A DNA stretch of 56,043 bases from an uncultured Acidobacteriia bacterium (GTDB lineage Bacteria > Acidobacteriota > Terriglobia > Bryobacterales > Bryobacteraceae): assembly GCA_903907865.1 (NCBI GenBank), contig CAIVPR010000177.1, positions 1 through 56,043 of the forward strand, in the 5' to 3' direction. A model generated the notes under the pieces. That model saw nothing but the letters and a program-made list of their open reading frames with translations. It did no database searches and was not told the DNA's origin. The translations under genes were made by a program, and so were the position numbers. Below, in pieces: positions 26,932-34,809 of this stretch; position 1 is the stretch's first letter; each line of letters opens with the position of its first letter.

Positions 26932-27498
26932 ATGGCAAAGCTGAATACACGTTCGCGCAAGGCCAGTAGTCCCGCCGTTGCGGATGGATTGGTCAACGAC
27001 CCGCCTATGGTGGTGCCGTCCCCGTTGGTCGCTGTCATCATGGGCAGCAAGTCCGACTGGGAGACGATGCGGGCGGCGGACGAGATCCTGACCGAGTTTG
27101 ATGTTCCACACGAGTGCCGGATCGTCTCGGCGCACCGCACTCCGGACCTGATGGCGGAATTCGCAAGAGGTGCCGAAGAGCGCGGGATTGAAGTGATCAT
27201 CGCCGGAGCGGGCGGGGCGGCCCACCTGCCAGGCATGACGGCGGCCTTCACCACTCTGCCCGTTTTGGGCGTCCCGGTGGAAAGCAAGGCGCTGAAGGGG
27301 ATGGATTCCCTGCTGTCCATCGTCCAGATGCCGGGCGGCATTCCAGTGGCAACGCTGGCGATCGGGGTTCCCGGTGCCAAAAACGCCGGCCTGCTGGCGG
27401 TTTCCATCCTTGCCAACAAGCGCCCCGAGTTGCGGGCCAAATTGAAAGCCTTCCGCGAGCGGCAGACCCGGAAGGTCCTCGAAGACACACTCCCTTGA
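26932..27498 (+). CDS. purE: N5-carboxyaminoimidazole ribonucleotide mutase
   Basis: The core enzyme matches PurE closely: [26 protein letters not shown] (catalytic His), [16 protein letters not shown] and [17 protein letters not shown]. It converts N5-CAIR to CAIR in purine synthesis, using the product of the next gene, purK. The ATG at 26932 has GGGAG upstream but adds a 25-residue basic, non-conserved leader. The ATG at 27007 begins right at the conserved core, so either could be right. The stop overlaps the purK TTG (TTGA). Confidence 0.93.
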   Translation: MAKLNTRSRKASSPAVADGLVNDPPMVVPSPLVAVIMGSKSDWETMRAADEILTEFDVPHECRIVSAHRTPDLMAEFARGAEERGIEVIIAGAGGAAHLPGMTAAFTTLPVLGVPVESKALKGMDSLLSIVQMPGGIPVATLAIGVPGAKNAGLLAVSILANKRPELRAKLKAFRERQTRKVLEDTLP

Positions 27499-28625
27499 AA
27501 ACCATACTCCCCGGATCGACCATTGGCGTTTTAGGCAGCGGCCAGTTGGGCCGGATGTTCGCTTTGTCGGCGCGCCGGATGGGCTACCGGGTCCATACTT
27601 ATTCGCCGGACCGCGACTCCCCAACAGGGCAGATCGCCGATCTGGAGATCGACGCTCCGTACGAGGACTTGGACCGTGTGCGCGAGTTCGCGCAGGGAGT
27701 CGACGTGGTGACGTTCGAGTTCGAGAACGTTCCGGCGGCGACGGCGGAGACGGCGGCACGGCATGCGATTGTGCGTCCGGCGGGCGACGTCCTGCACACG
27801 ACGCAGCACCGGTTGCGGGAGAAGACCTTTCTGGCACGCCATGGGTTTCCGGTGACGCGGTTCGAAGCTGTGCGGTCCTTGGAGGACATCGAGCGCGTTG
27901 CGCCCGGTTTCGGGCCGGGGATTCTGAAGACCGCCGGATTCGGCTACGACGGCAAAGGCCAGTACCGGGTTGGGTCGGTGGGGGACGTGAAGTCGGCTTG
28001 GGAGAAGATGGGGCGGCAGGAGGCGGTCCTGGAGGCGCTGGTCGATTTCGAGTCGGAGCTTTCAGTGGTGGGCGTGCGGAGTGTGCAGGGCGATTGCACG
28101 TTCTATGCACCGAGCGCCAATTCGCATGTGAACGGGGTGCTGGACATTTCGAGCGCGCCGGTGGCGTTTCCTCCGCATGTGGCCGAGGAGGCTGTGGCGA
28201 TTACGCGCGGAATTCTGGAACAGTTCCAGGTTACGGGCGTGTTGTGCGTGGAGTTTTTCCTCACCCGCGACCACCGTTTGGTGATCAACGAACTCGCGCC
28301 TCGTCCGCACAATTCGGGGCATTTGACCATCGACGCCTGCGTCACCAGCCAGTTCGAGCAGCAACTGCGGGCGGTTTGCGGGCTGCCGTTGGGGAGTACG
28401 GAGATGTTGCGGCCTGCGGCGATGGCGAACTTACTGGGGGATGTCTGGTTTCCGAACGAGCCGAAATGGGCGCAGGCTCTGGCGATCCCGGATGTGAAGC
28501 TGCATTTGTACGGGAAAATTGAGCCGAGGCGGGGTCGGAAGATGGGGCATTTGACGGCTACGGCGGAGTCGTCGGAGTTAGCGGAGGCGGTGGTGCGACG
28601 GGCTCGGGGGATGCTGGGGGCGTAA
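27495..28625 (+). CDS. purK: N5-carboxyaminoimidazole ribonucleotide synthase
   Basis: The product has 376 residues. It opens with the N-terminal motif [12 protein letters not shown], then an ATP-grasp domain with [17 protein letters not shown] and the metal and substrate blocks [20 protein letters not shown] and [10 protein letters not shown]. It ATP-dependently carboxylates AIR to N5-CAIR, which PurE rearranges. It starts with TTG overlapping the purE stop, which indicates translational coupling. Length is normal. Confidence 0.96.
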   Translation: MKTILPGSTIGVLGSGQLGRMFALSARRMGYRVHTYSPDRDSPTGQIADLEIDAPYEDLDRVREFAQGVDVVTFEFENVPAATAETAARHAIVRPAGDVLHTTQHRLREKTFLARHGFPVTRFEAVRSLEDIERVAPGFGPGILKTAGFGYDGKGQYRVGSVGDVKSAWEKMGRQEAVLEALVDFESELSVVGVRSVQGDCTFYAPSANSHVNGVLDISSAPVAFPPHVAEEAVAITRGILEQFQVTGVLCVEFFLTRDHRLVINELAPRPHNSGHLTIDACVTSQFEQQLRAVCGLPLGSTEMLRPAAMANLLGDVWFPNEPKWAQALAIPDVKLHLYGKIEPRRGRKMGHLTATAESSELAEAVVRRARGMLGA

Positions 28626-28628
28626 GGT

Positions 28629-28883
28629 GTGTCGGGGCTGGAGGCTGGATGGGGACCACTCCGAGTTAAAGTGGGAGATCGAGCAACTGCTTCCCGGGCC
28701 ACCCGAACCGATGGTATCGTGAAAGGGCTGGCGCTGGAAGAATTGCTGCAAGGTGTACTGAGTCAATACATTCCGGTCAAATCCGGAGCAGCATTGGTTG
28801 GCGCAATGCAGGCAGCTCCTTTCAAAGAAATGAATCTGCAAGCTGAAGGTTTCTTGTCACCTGTAAGCCCTGCCGAGTTTTGA
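28629..28883 (+). pseudogene. Partial Phd/VapB-like antitoxin upstream of VapC stub
   Basis: The open frame ends KEMNLQAEGFLSPVSPAEF, and its TGA shares one base with an ATG that begins a VapC-like start. The block GAALVGAMQAAPFKEMNL resembles the C-terminal, toxin-binding part of Phd-family antitoxins paired with VapC. The N-terminal DNA-binding part is missing: the first 30 codons after the GTG look random. I read it as a 3' antitoxin remnant. Family assignment is tentative. Confidence 0.4.
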
Positions 28884-28960
28884 TGGCTTGGCTCTTAGAT
28901 ACACCCGTTTTCTCCGAAACTTCGACAATTAGGGCAGCCCGCAAGCCGCGCTTGAGCTGA
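28883..28960 (+). pseudogene. VapC (PIN) toxin N-terminal stub
   Basis: The short frame MAWLLDTPVFSETSTIRAAR ends in KPRLS and a stop after 25 codons. Canonical PIN toxins start with a hydrophobic strand, LLDTNVLSE, and a basic RKPRP-type segment. The first catalytic Asp and the Glu are kept, but the Asn is Pro and the remaining ~100 residues are gone. The start overlaps the antitoxin-like ORF, as in vapBC operons. Confidence 0.5.
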
Positions 28961-29074
28961 CGGCCACCGCATGCCCAGCCAACGCCGTCCTCTGAGATGT
29001 TGGGGGACCTCTTGCCGGCGCGCGGCTCGGATCGGCATGTAAGTTGACTACGGTTATTTTCGGAACTGCGCGAC

Positions 29075-29122
29075 AAAAAAAGGAGGCACGGTGCAGGATC
29101 CCCTGATCCTGATACCGTGCCT
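29075..29122 (-). terminator. Rho-independent terminator of the PEP-CTERM gene
   Basis: Read on the reverse strand, GAGGCACGGT and ACCGTGCCTC form a 10-bp perfect stem around a loop that itself contains GGATC palindromes. A run of seven T follows. It lies 31 bp beyond the stop codon of the PEP-CTERM gene, a textbook intrinsic terminator. Confidence 0.88.
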
Positions 29123-29152
29123 CGAATGTCTTGCGACTAACGAAGTTTTGTA

Positions 29153-29986
29153 CTACGAGCGGTTCTTCATGCGGCGGGCAAAGCCCAATGCGCCGAGGAG
29201 TCCGCTAATGGCCAAGCCCATGGAACCCGGCTCGGGCGTGTCGGAAGGGTTCGTCGGGGGAGGTGTGGTGGTGTCGGTCAAGCTGACGCCGTCCAGCAGG
29301 GCGAACGGGGGCAGGCCGGAAGGACCGCCGGTGGCCAGGAAGGTCAGGGCCTGGGAGCCGCTGCTGGCAGTAAAGGTGGTGCTGAAGCTCTGCCACCCGG
29401 TGAAACCCTCCGAAGCGTTGTTCAGCGTCGAAGTGTCAACGCTGTCGCCTCCGAACGTCACGTGCCAACCCTCGCTGTTGGGACCAAGCGCGTCGGTGAA
29501 CTGGGCACCGGCATACGAGAAGCTGAGGGTGTAGGTGTCGCCAATGTTCAGGCCGTTGATCGTCTGCGAAATCGAAGCGTTTGCGTAGGCCGCGTCGGCA
29601 CCGAAGAAGTAGCCGCCGTCCGGGCTGGTGGTGAAACCGTTGGCGACCGGACCGACGGAGTGCGGGTCGGGGTTGCTGCCGGGTCCCGAGGAGATACCGG
29701 TCGGCGTGTTGGGGCCCCAGATGCGGATGGTGCCGAAGGGCGAATTGAAGCCAGTGGAATCGGCGCTGCCGTCCAGGACAAACGTAAAGGGGTACGGGGC
29801 ACTGTCGGTCGTTGATCCCACGGTCCAGTTGCTTAGAGTCGAGACAGCGCTGGATCCGCCGACTTGGCCGACGCCGCCGTTGGATTCAAAACTGCCGTTT
29901 TGTACAAGGTTGGCCGCTTGGGCGGGCACGACGAGGGCTGCGATTAGTCCCGCCGTTGCCGCTATGGGCAGAAGTACGTTTTTCAT
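29153..29986 (-). CDS. PEP-CTERM sorting-domain surface protein
   Basis: The product is 277 residues. It has a signal peptide (MKNVLLPIAATAGLIAALVV ending PAQA) and a mature start NLVQNGSFESNGG, typical of secreted carbohydrate-binding-like PEP-CTERM proteins. The C-terminus is a full sorting signal: PEPGSMGLAISGLLGALGFA followed by RRMKNRS. Such proteins are processed by exosortase and displayed at the surface, usually linked to exopolysaccharide. The ATG at 29986 has AAGGAG upstream. A sigma-54-like promoter precedes it and a strong terminator follows. No exosortase gene is in the window. Confidence 0.92.
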   Translation of the reverse strand: MKNVLLPIAATAGLIAALVVPAQAANLVQNGSFESNGGVGQVGGSSAVSTLSNWTVGSTTDSAPYPFTFVLDGSADSTGFNSPFGTIRIWGPNTPTGISSGPGSNPDPHSVGPVANGFTTSPDGGYFFGADAAYANASISQTINGLNIGDTYTLSFSYAGAQFTDALGPNSEGWHVTFGGDSVDTSTLNNASEGFTGWQSFSTTFTASSGSQALTFLATGGPSGLPPFALLDGVSLTDTTTPPPTNPSDTPEPGSMGLAISGLLGALGFARRMKNRS

Positions 29987-30031
29987 CAATTTGAAATTCT
30001 CCTTAAGGCAGACTCCGGGCGGCACCGGGAA

Positions 30032-30047
30032 TGCAGGCCCTGTGCCT
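30032..30047 (-). promoter_or_regulatory. Putative sigma-54 (-24/-12) promoter of the PEP-CTERM gene
   Basis: The reverse strand reads AGGCACAGGGCCTGCA. The invariant GG and GC are exactly 10 bases apart, and the flanks match TGGCAC-N5-TTGCA at 9 of 11 positions. The predicted start would be near 30021, leaving a ~35-base leader that contains the ribosome-binding site. In other bacteria PEP-CTERM genes are controlled by RpoN with the PrsK/PrsR system, which makes the match meaningful. Confidence 0.6.
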
Positions 30048-30273
30048 ATCCGCCTCAGGGTAGTATATCAAAGGAGCGCTACAGAAATCTACGGATAAAA
30101 TGTGGCTCAAACAAGAGTGGAAAGTCCTGGAATCATGGGCATGATTGGATGACAAAGAGAGTTCACAGTCGAGGTGCCAAGGCCTTGCAGGAGGCGTCGC
30201 GGCGCTGGTTGTGAGTGAACCGCTTAAGGCCCTGTTACGACACCACCGTTCACCAATTCGTCGTAATTCCGAC

Positions 30274-30576
30274 CTAACGCAGCCGCGCGCTGACATCCGC
30301 ACCCAGCAAGCCTGCCTTCCGCAGCCGCGACCAATACCACCAATCCCGCTGCTCCGGCGGCAACTCGGAATTGCGGGCTTGTTCGATGGCGCACCGGTAC
30401 GTGTCGAGGACGCACGGGTCCTGGCGGGTGCCGGTGAGGTCGCACATCCGCAGGTACAGTTCGTCCGCGTTTGCCGCCTCCAACTGCCGGACCGAAGTGA
30501 TTCCCAACAGGCTGAAATCCTCGAGCATTTTCGTGCCAATGCCGCGCAGGTTGCCAAGTTGCCGCTCCATAGGCAT
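30274..30576 (-). CDS. Cdd1-like helix-hairpin-helix protein
   Basis: The product has 100 residues. A helix-hairpin-helix unit comes first (LGNLRGIGTKMLEDFSLLGI, then TSVRQLEAANADELYLRMCD) and the second half contains DPCVLDTYRCAIEQAR and PPEQRDWWYWSR. This pattern matches the pathogenicity-locus Cdd1 family, small HhH proteins of unknown function, probably nucleic-acid binding. It stands alone, transcribed in the same direction as pyk 80 bp away. Confidence 0.8.
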   Translation of the reverse strand: MPMERQLGNLRGIGTKMLEDFSLLGITSVRQLEAANADELYLRMCDLTGTRQDPCVLDTYRCAIEQARNSELPPEQRDWWYWSRLRKAGLLGADVSARLR

Positions 30577-30656
30577 ATTCTAATACCGGGCGTCTTGGCT
30601 GCCGCTGCCAAGAGAGCGGCCACGGCGGCCTAAGACATTTTCGCCACGCATCCCTA

Positions 30657-32063
30657 TTAGCTGACGCGGTGCAACTTCATCAGGTTGGTGGACCCCGCGC
30701 GTCCCACAGGCTGGCCCGCCACGAACACAACCTTGTCCCCGTGCTTCAACAGGCCCTGCTCCACAAGCAGGGTGTCCATCTGTCCCAGCATTTCGTCGGT
30801 AGTGAGCGCGCTGGGAGCAAGCACCGGAACCACCCCATAATTCACCAGCAGTCGCCGCACCGTGTCGATCTTGGCCGTCATTGCCAGGATCCGGACCGGC
30901 GGACGATAGCGCGAAATCAGCCGCGCGCTGTACCCGCCGTCGGTGAACACCACAATCGCTTCCACGCCCGCGGCGCGCGCCGCGTTGAAGGCCGCGTCCG
31001 CCAAAATGTCGGAGTCCGACGACCCGGCAATGTGCGGCATTTCCACGAACCCGCGCTTGCCGATCGCCCTCTCCGCCTCGTGGGCGATCCGCGCCATGTA
31101 CTCCACCGCGTTCACCGGGAACTTGCCCACGGAGGTCTCGGCCGACAACATCACCGCGTCCGTGCCGTCATAGATCGCGTTGGCAACGTCGCTCACTTCC
31201 GCCCGCGTCGGATTGGCGTTCTCGATCATCGATTCCAGCATCTGGGTAGCCGTGATCACAAAGCGGTTCTTGCGGCGCGCCCGGCGGATCAGCTTCTTCT
31301 GGATCGGCGGCACCATTTCAAGCGACATCTCGACGCCCAGATCCCCGCGCGCCACCATGATGCCGTGGGCCACTTCGAGAATCGCGTCGATGTCCTGCAC
31401 CGCCTCAGGCTTTTCGATCTTGGCGATGATCGGAATCTTGGCCGACCCGATGTGCTGGCGCAACACGTGCACGTCGAGCGCCGACCGGACAAACGACATC
31501 GCCACGAAGTCCACGCCGCACGCCAAGCCCGACTTCAGGTCCGCCAGATCCTTTTGAGTAATTGCCGGGGCGCTGACCCGGACTCCCGGGAGGTTGATGC
31601 CCTTCTGGTTGCCAATCACGCCGCCGGAAACCACGTCGAACTCGACCTCGACGCTGTTGCCGCCCGTGGCCCGCAAGGTCACGGCGCCGTCATTGAGGAG
31701 GACACGGTCCCCCACGCGCACATCCTGAGCGAAATCGGCGTAGGTGGTCGAGGCGTGCGACTCGTCACCGATGCATTCCTCGGTGGTGATGGTGAAGCGG
31801 TCGCCGGTCGCGAGCGTGCACTTGCCGACGGCGAATTTTCCGAGGCGGATTTTCGGTCCTTGCAGGTCCAAGAGCAGCGCGACAGGCTTGCCCGTGGCCT
31901 TTTCCGCTGCCCGCACCGTCTCAATCCGTTGCTGGTGCTGCTCCCACGGTCCGTGCGAGGCGTTCAGACGGAAAATCTGGGCTCCGGCGTGGATCAGGGA
32001 AACTACGGTCTCGGGCGACTCGCTGGCGGGGCCCAGGGTGACGACAATTTTCGCGTTTGCCAT
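30657..32063 (-). CDS. pyk: Pyruvate kinase
   Basis: The product has 468 residues. It contains AKIVVTLGPASESPETV at the start, LLLDLQGPKIRLG, the catalytic block IIAKIEKPEAVQDIDAIL with the Lys, and GIMVARGDLGVEM. The cation-site signature is TQMLESMIENANPTRAEVSD. The C-terminal allosteric domain (IVVFTDGGYSARLISRYRPP) is present. It makes ATP and pyruvate from PEP in glycolysis. Length and motifs are canonical. Confidence 0.97.
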   Translation of the reverse strand: MANAKIVVTLGPASESPETVVSLIHAGAQIFRLNASHGPWEQHQQRIETVRAAEKATGKPVALLLDLQGPKIRLGKFAVGKCTLATGDRFTITTEECIGDESHASTTYADFAQDVRVGDRVLLNDGAVTLRATGGNSVEVEFDVVSGGVIGNQKGINLPGVRVSAPAITQKDLADLKSGLACGVDFVAMSFVRSALDVHVLRQHIGSAKIPIIAKIEKPEAVQDIDAILEVAHGIMVARGDLGVEMSLEMVPPIQKKLIRRARRKNRFVITATQMLESMIENANPTRAEVSDVANAIYDGTDAVMLSAETSVGKFPVNAVEYMARIAHEAERAIGKRGFVEMPHIAGSSDSDILADAAFNAARAAGVEAIVVFTDGGYSARLISRYRPPVRILAMTAKIDTVRRLLVNYGVVPVLAPSALTTDEMLGQMDTLLVEQGLLKHGDKVVFVAGQPVGRAGSTNLMKLHRVS

Positions 32064-32250
32064 GACTTAGGATACAGGACGGTCCGCTTCGGACTGGACC
32101 GTTTCGGGCTAGTTACAGTGTTCAGTTTGCGGTAGCGGTGACGCGCCCCGCGTTTGCCACGTCAGGCCAGTGAAGGGCCTGACGCGCCGAAGGCCGTTGG
32201 GATCTCCATCCACTGCGGTTCTTTGAGCGCCGTGGCCGCTACAATGGGGT

Positions 32251-32445
32251 GTGAAGGTTCGGGACCTTGTCAAGCTTGTGGAGGCAGACGGGTGGAGGCA
32301 TGTTCGCACCACGGGAAGCCACCGCCACTTCAAGCATCCGTCCAAGCCGAACGTGGTCACGATCCCCGGTCACCCCGGCGATGACGTTCCGAATGGAACG
32401 CTTCAGTCCATCCAGAGGGCTGCGGGGTTGGAGAAAACTCAATGA
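32251..32445 (+). CDS. hicA: Type II toxin HicA
   Basis: The 64-residue toxin has the HicA core VKLVEADGWRHVRTTGSHRH, which contains the catalytic-type GSH histidine, and KPNVVTIPGHPGDDVPNGTL. It starts with GTG at 32251 and overlaps hicB by 4 bp (ATGA). Here the toxin comes first, the reverse of the hicBA module at 2572-3048, so the two loci are independent acquisitions. Confidence 0.92.
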   Translation: MKVRDLVKLVEADGWRHVRTTGSHRHFKHPSKPNVVTIPGHPGDDVPNGTLQSIQRAAGLEKTQ

Positions 32446-32666
32446 GTGTCCGATACGCTGTTGTGTTTGAAAAGGCCGCCAGCAATTGGGCGGCGTATGT
32501 GCCTGATCTGCCGGGCTGTATGTCCACAGGTGCCAGTCTTCAGGAGACGGAGCGGAACATCCGCGAGGCGATCGAAGGGCACTTGGAAACAATGCGCGAA
32601 TTCGGCGAGGTTATTCCGCCGCCGACTACGGTTGCGCGGGATGTCGAAATCCGGGCGGCTGCCTGA
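32442..32666 (+). CDS. hicB: Type II antitoxin HicB
   Basis: The 74-residue antitoxin reads YAVVFEKAASNWAAYVPDLP, GCMSTGASLQETERNIREAI and EGHLETMREFGEVIPPPT, the standard HicB partial RNase H fold. It has no C-terminal DNA-binding domain. It is coupled to hicA by an ATGA overlap and appears intact. Confidence 0.92.
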   Translation: MSVRYAVVFEKAASNWAAYVPDLPGCMSTGASLQETERNIREAIEGHLETMREFGEVIPPPTTVARDVEIRAAA

Positions 32667-32681
32667 AGAAGAGATTCTTGG

Positions 32682-32852
32682 ATGCCTCAGACAGCAAACG
32701 CCACGCCGTACCGCGATAGCTTGCTGAAGGCGCTCGCCGATCCGGTGGCTGCCGTGCTCTATTTGAATGCCTGCGTTGAGGACCAGGACCCTCGCGTCTC
32801 GTTGATCGCGCTCCGCGATGTGGCAGATGCCCAGTCAGCACGACTACCCTGA
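32682..32852 (+). CDS. Truncated addiction-module antidote protein (N-terminal half)
   Basis: This 56-residue ORF includes PYRDSLLKALADPVAAVLYL and NACVEDQDPRVSLIALRDVA. That is the N-terminal half of the putative addiction-module antidote family, which normally continues into an HTH domain of ~45 residues. Here the frame ends at ARLP-stop, so the DNA-binding half is missing. Its TGA shares a base with the start of the DUF2442 gene (TGATG). No cognate RelE-type toxin is adjacent. Confidence 0.6.
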   Translation: MPQTANATPYRDSLLKALADPVAAVLYLNACVEDQDPRVSLIALRDVADAQSARLP

Positions 32853-33109
32853 TGGAATCAAATGACGTTACAGCGATGGGGGTGGATTGCAGCGCCGTTG
32901 CCTTGACGGTCATCCTCGGCGATGGACGGCGGGTCACCGCTCCGCTAGCGTGGTTTCCGAAGCTGGCTCGTGCCACTCCGAAACAGTGGTCATCGTGGGA
33001 ACTGATGGGCGGCGGCTTGGCGATTCATTGGGAGGAGATCGACGAGGATATCTTGGTCGCGAGCCTGGTTAATCCCGAAAACTACATGCGGCTGCCGAGT
33101 TGGGCGTGA
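32852..33109 (+). CDS. DUF2442 domain protein
   Basis: The product has 85 residues. It contains VALTVILGDGRRVTAPLAWF, the WELMGGGLAIHWEEIDEDI block and a final leucine-rich turn. All are diagnostic of DUF2442, a small family often paired with DUF4160 in toxin-antitoxin-like operons. No DUF4160 gene is present here. Its ATG overlaps the stop of the truncated antidote ORF, suggesting the unit was assembled by recombination. Function unknown. Confidence 0.8.
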   Translation: MESNDVTAMGVDCSAVALTVILGDGRRVTAPLAWFPKLARATPKQWSSWELMGGGLAIHWEEIDEDILVASLVNPENYMRLPSWA

Positions 33110-33351
33110 TCCTTTGGCGACCAATCGGCATCCCTGCCCCGGCCTTGTGAGTGAACGTTTCGAGCGTACGCGAGAACGTCGGTCACGTCTCCAACGCGCA
33201 GTTCGAAGAACTCCGCGATGTCGGGCGCGTCGATCCCGGCTTCCCAGTTGTTGACAATGTCCTGGACCGGCATGCGCGTCCCCTTCAGGACCGGGCGACC
33301 ACGCTGTATGTCCAACTTCGTTTCCACAATCGGGCAGTCTGACCAGTCCAT
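33082..33351 (-). CDS. DUF433 family protein (orphan antitoxin-like)
   Basis: The ~89-residue protein contains CPIVETKLDIQRGRPVLKGT, RMPVQDIVNNWEAGIDAPDI and AEFFELRVGDVTDVLAYARN, the DUF433 winged-helix pattern. DUF433 proteins are predicted antitoxins of PIN-like (DUF5615) toxins. No toxin follows on this strand, and its 3' end overlaps the convergent DUF2442 gene by 28 bp. The start at 33351 or a GTG at 33363 are both possible. Confidence 0.8.
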   Translation of the reverse strand: MDWSDCPIVETKLDIQRGRPVLKGTRMPVQDIVNNWEAGIDAPDIAEFFELRVGDVTDVLAYARNVHSQGRGRDADWSPKDHAQLGSRM

Positions 33352-33447
33352 GGTGGGATGCACCTACTCCTTCAATATATGCGGCGGCCGGTTGCCGCCA
33401 TATTGCTCCCGCCGGGCTCCTCCTGTAGAATCGGATTAGGAGGACCG

Positions 33448-33765
33448 ATGAACAACGAATACGTGGAGAGCCGCGGACGATACTACTACGTCGCCGGAAC
33501 GCGCGTTTCCCTCGCATCCGTCGTGTACGCCTTCAACCGGGGCGAGGCGCCCGAGACGATTCTCGCAAACTACCCGGACTTGGATCAGTTGGCGCGGGTC
33601 TACGGTGCGGTCGCGTATTACCTCGACCACAAGCTGGAGATCGACAGTCACTTGTTGGCTTGCAAGCAATCCTTCGAGGCCTCCGCGTTGCCAGCGTCGA
33701 CTGGTGGCTCCGCATTGTTGGCCAAGCTCGATCTTATACGAACGGAACTGGCTGCAAGGGTTTGA
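33448..33765 (+). CDS. DUF433 family antitoxin, long form
   Basis: The product has 105 residues from the ATG at 33448, which is preceded by TTAGGAGG. Key blocks are RYYYVAGTRVSLASVVYAFN, GEAPETILANYPDL and ARVYGAVAYYLDHKLEID, with a C-terminal helix. It belongs to the DUF433 antitoxin family and overlaps the following DUF5615 toxin gene by 4 bp (TTGA). It closely resembles the two other long DUF433 proteins at 41598 and 42384. Confidence 0.85.
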   Translation: MNNEYVESRGRYYYVAGTRVSLASVVYAFNRGEAPETILANYPDLDQLARVYGAVAYYLDHKLEIDSHLLACKQSFEASALPASTGGSALLAKLDLIRTELAARV

Positions 33766-34137
33766 GTATCCGGTTTCAGGCGGACGCCGATGTCAACTTC
33801 GTCATCGTTCAAGCCGTACGGCGGCTCGAACCGGCGATTTCCTTCATGACGTCCGACGATGCTGGGTTTCGAGGGCTTGTGGATCCAGACATCTTGGAAC
33901 GAACGAACGCCGCTGGGCGCGTTCTGGTCTCACACGACTACGGAACGATGATCGAATTTTCGCGAGCGGCTGGAGGCCGGGAAGATCGGTCCGGGACTGC
34001 TAATGGTTTCGCAGGATGCCCCGATCCGTCCCGTGGCGGAGTCGATTGTGCTGATTTGGGCCGCGTTGGAATTGGAGGATTTGCGTCACGGGGCCTTTCA
34101 TCTGCCGTCGTTGACGCCGCCTGTGTTTCGGTGGTGA
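33762..34137 (+). pseudogene. DUF5615 PIN-like toxin, frameshifted
   Basis: Starting from the TTG at 33762, the frame reads SIRFQADADVNFVIVQAVRR and VLVSHDYGTMIEF, the first half of a DUF5615 PIN-like nuclease. After a TTTT run at about 33957-33960 the family sequence continues only in another frame: RERLEAGKIGPGLLMVSQDA, IRPVAESIVLIWA and a natural stop at 34135-34137. Removing one T restores one ~125-residue protein. As it stands the toxin is inactive, or the T run is a sequence error. Confidence 0.75.
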
Positions 34138-34228
34138 GGCCAGCACATCGAGGATAGTCTTCGTCGATGCCGGATGCGGCCGCATTCATGAGTGCATCCG
34201 CATCCGCATCCACCGTCGTCGTGGGCAC

Positions 34229-34579
34229 CTATGTTTGCCAAGTGTGCCAATGAGAGTTGTCGTCAAACCGGACTTGCACGATGTTCCCTACACAGCGGAA
34301 GAAGACCTGTTCGAAGGCCTGCTTAGCGGGGCCGATTGCCGCGAGACCGGCCCCCATAAAAGCGGATCCAACGAGCACCAAGGCAGCAGCAATTGTGGCT
34401 TCAGCAATGCAGCGCTCAACGGCTGCCGCCAAGTTGTCCGGTCCTTCGACCGTGATCTTCAACTGATGTCGAAGGGCCTTCATTGTCGCTTTCAGTCCAA
34501 ATCCAACCCGATCGACGTGATCAATCAGAATACTGTCATCATAGACAGCAATTTCGTCCTTCTGGTACAAAACGGCCAT
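34229..34579 (-). CDS. Small hypothetical membrane protein
   Basis: The 116-residue product starts at the ATG at 34579 with AAGGAG 9 bases upstream. The first 70 residues are soluble and mixed (LYQKDEIAVYDDSILIDHVD). A hydrophobic helix follows (ATIAAALVLVGSAFMGAGLA), then a short C-terminal part ending HWHTWQT. I do not recognise it. It is divergent from leuA, and the 206 bp between them hold a run of eight G (34646-34653) but no other recognised element. Confidence 0.55.
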   Translation of the reverse strand: MAVLYQKDEIAVYDDSILIDHVDRVGFGLKATMKALRHQLKITVEGPDNLAAAVERCIAEATIAAALVLVGSAFMGAGLAAIGPAKQAFEQVFFRCVGNIVQVRFDDNSHWHTWQT

Positions 34580-34809
34580 AGCGGTTCTCTCCTTTTCCTC
34601 TGCGTCCGGGTATAGTTCCAAGACTAATGGCATGATACGTGCTTGGGGGGGGGATGTCAAGGGGTTCTTCAAGATTTTTCCTGCTGCGTCGCACCACTAC
34701 TGGCCCGACGCCGCCCATCCATTAGCTCCGCTAATGCCATCCGCCAACAAAATAAATTTGCCTAATCCATACCGCCCCCGCCATAATGGTTCTGGAGTAC
34801 CTTCCAACC

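Noticed and set aside
34646-34653. Run of eight G as a phase-variation switch upstream of leuA
   Set aside because: It lies ~155 bp before leuA and outside any clear promoter or coding frame, so no effect can be supported.
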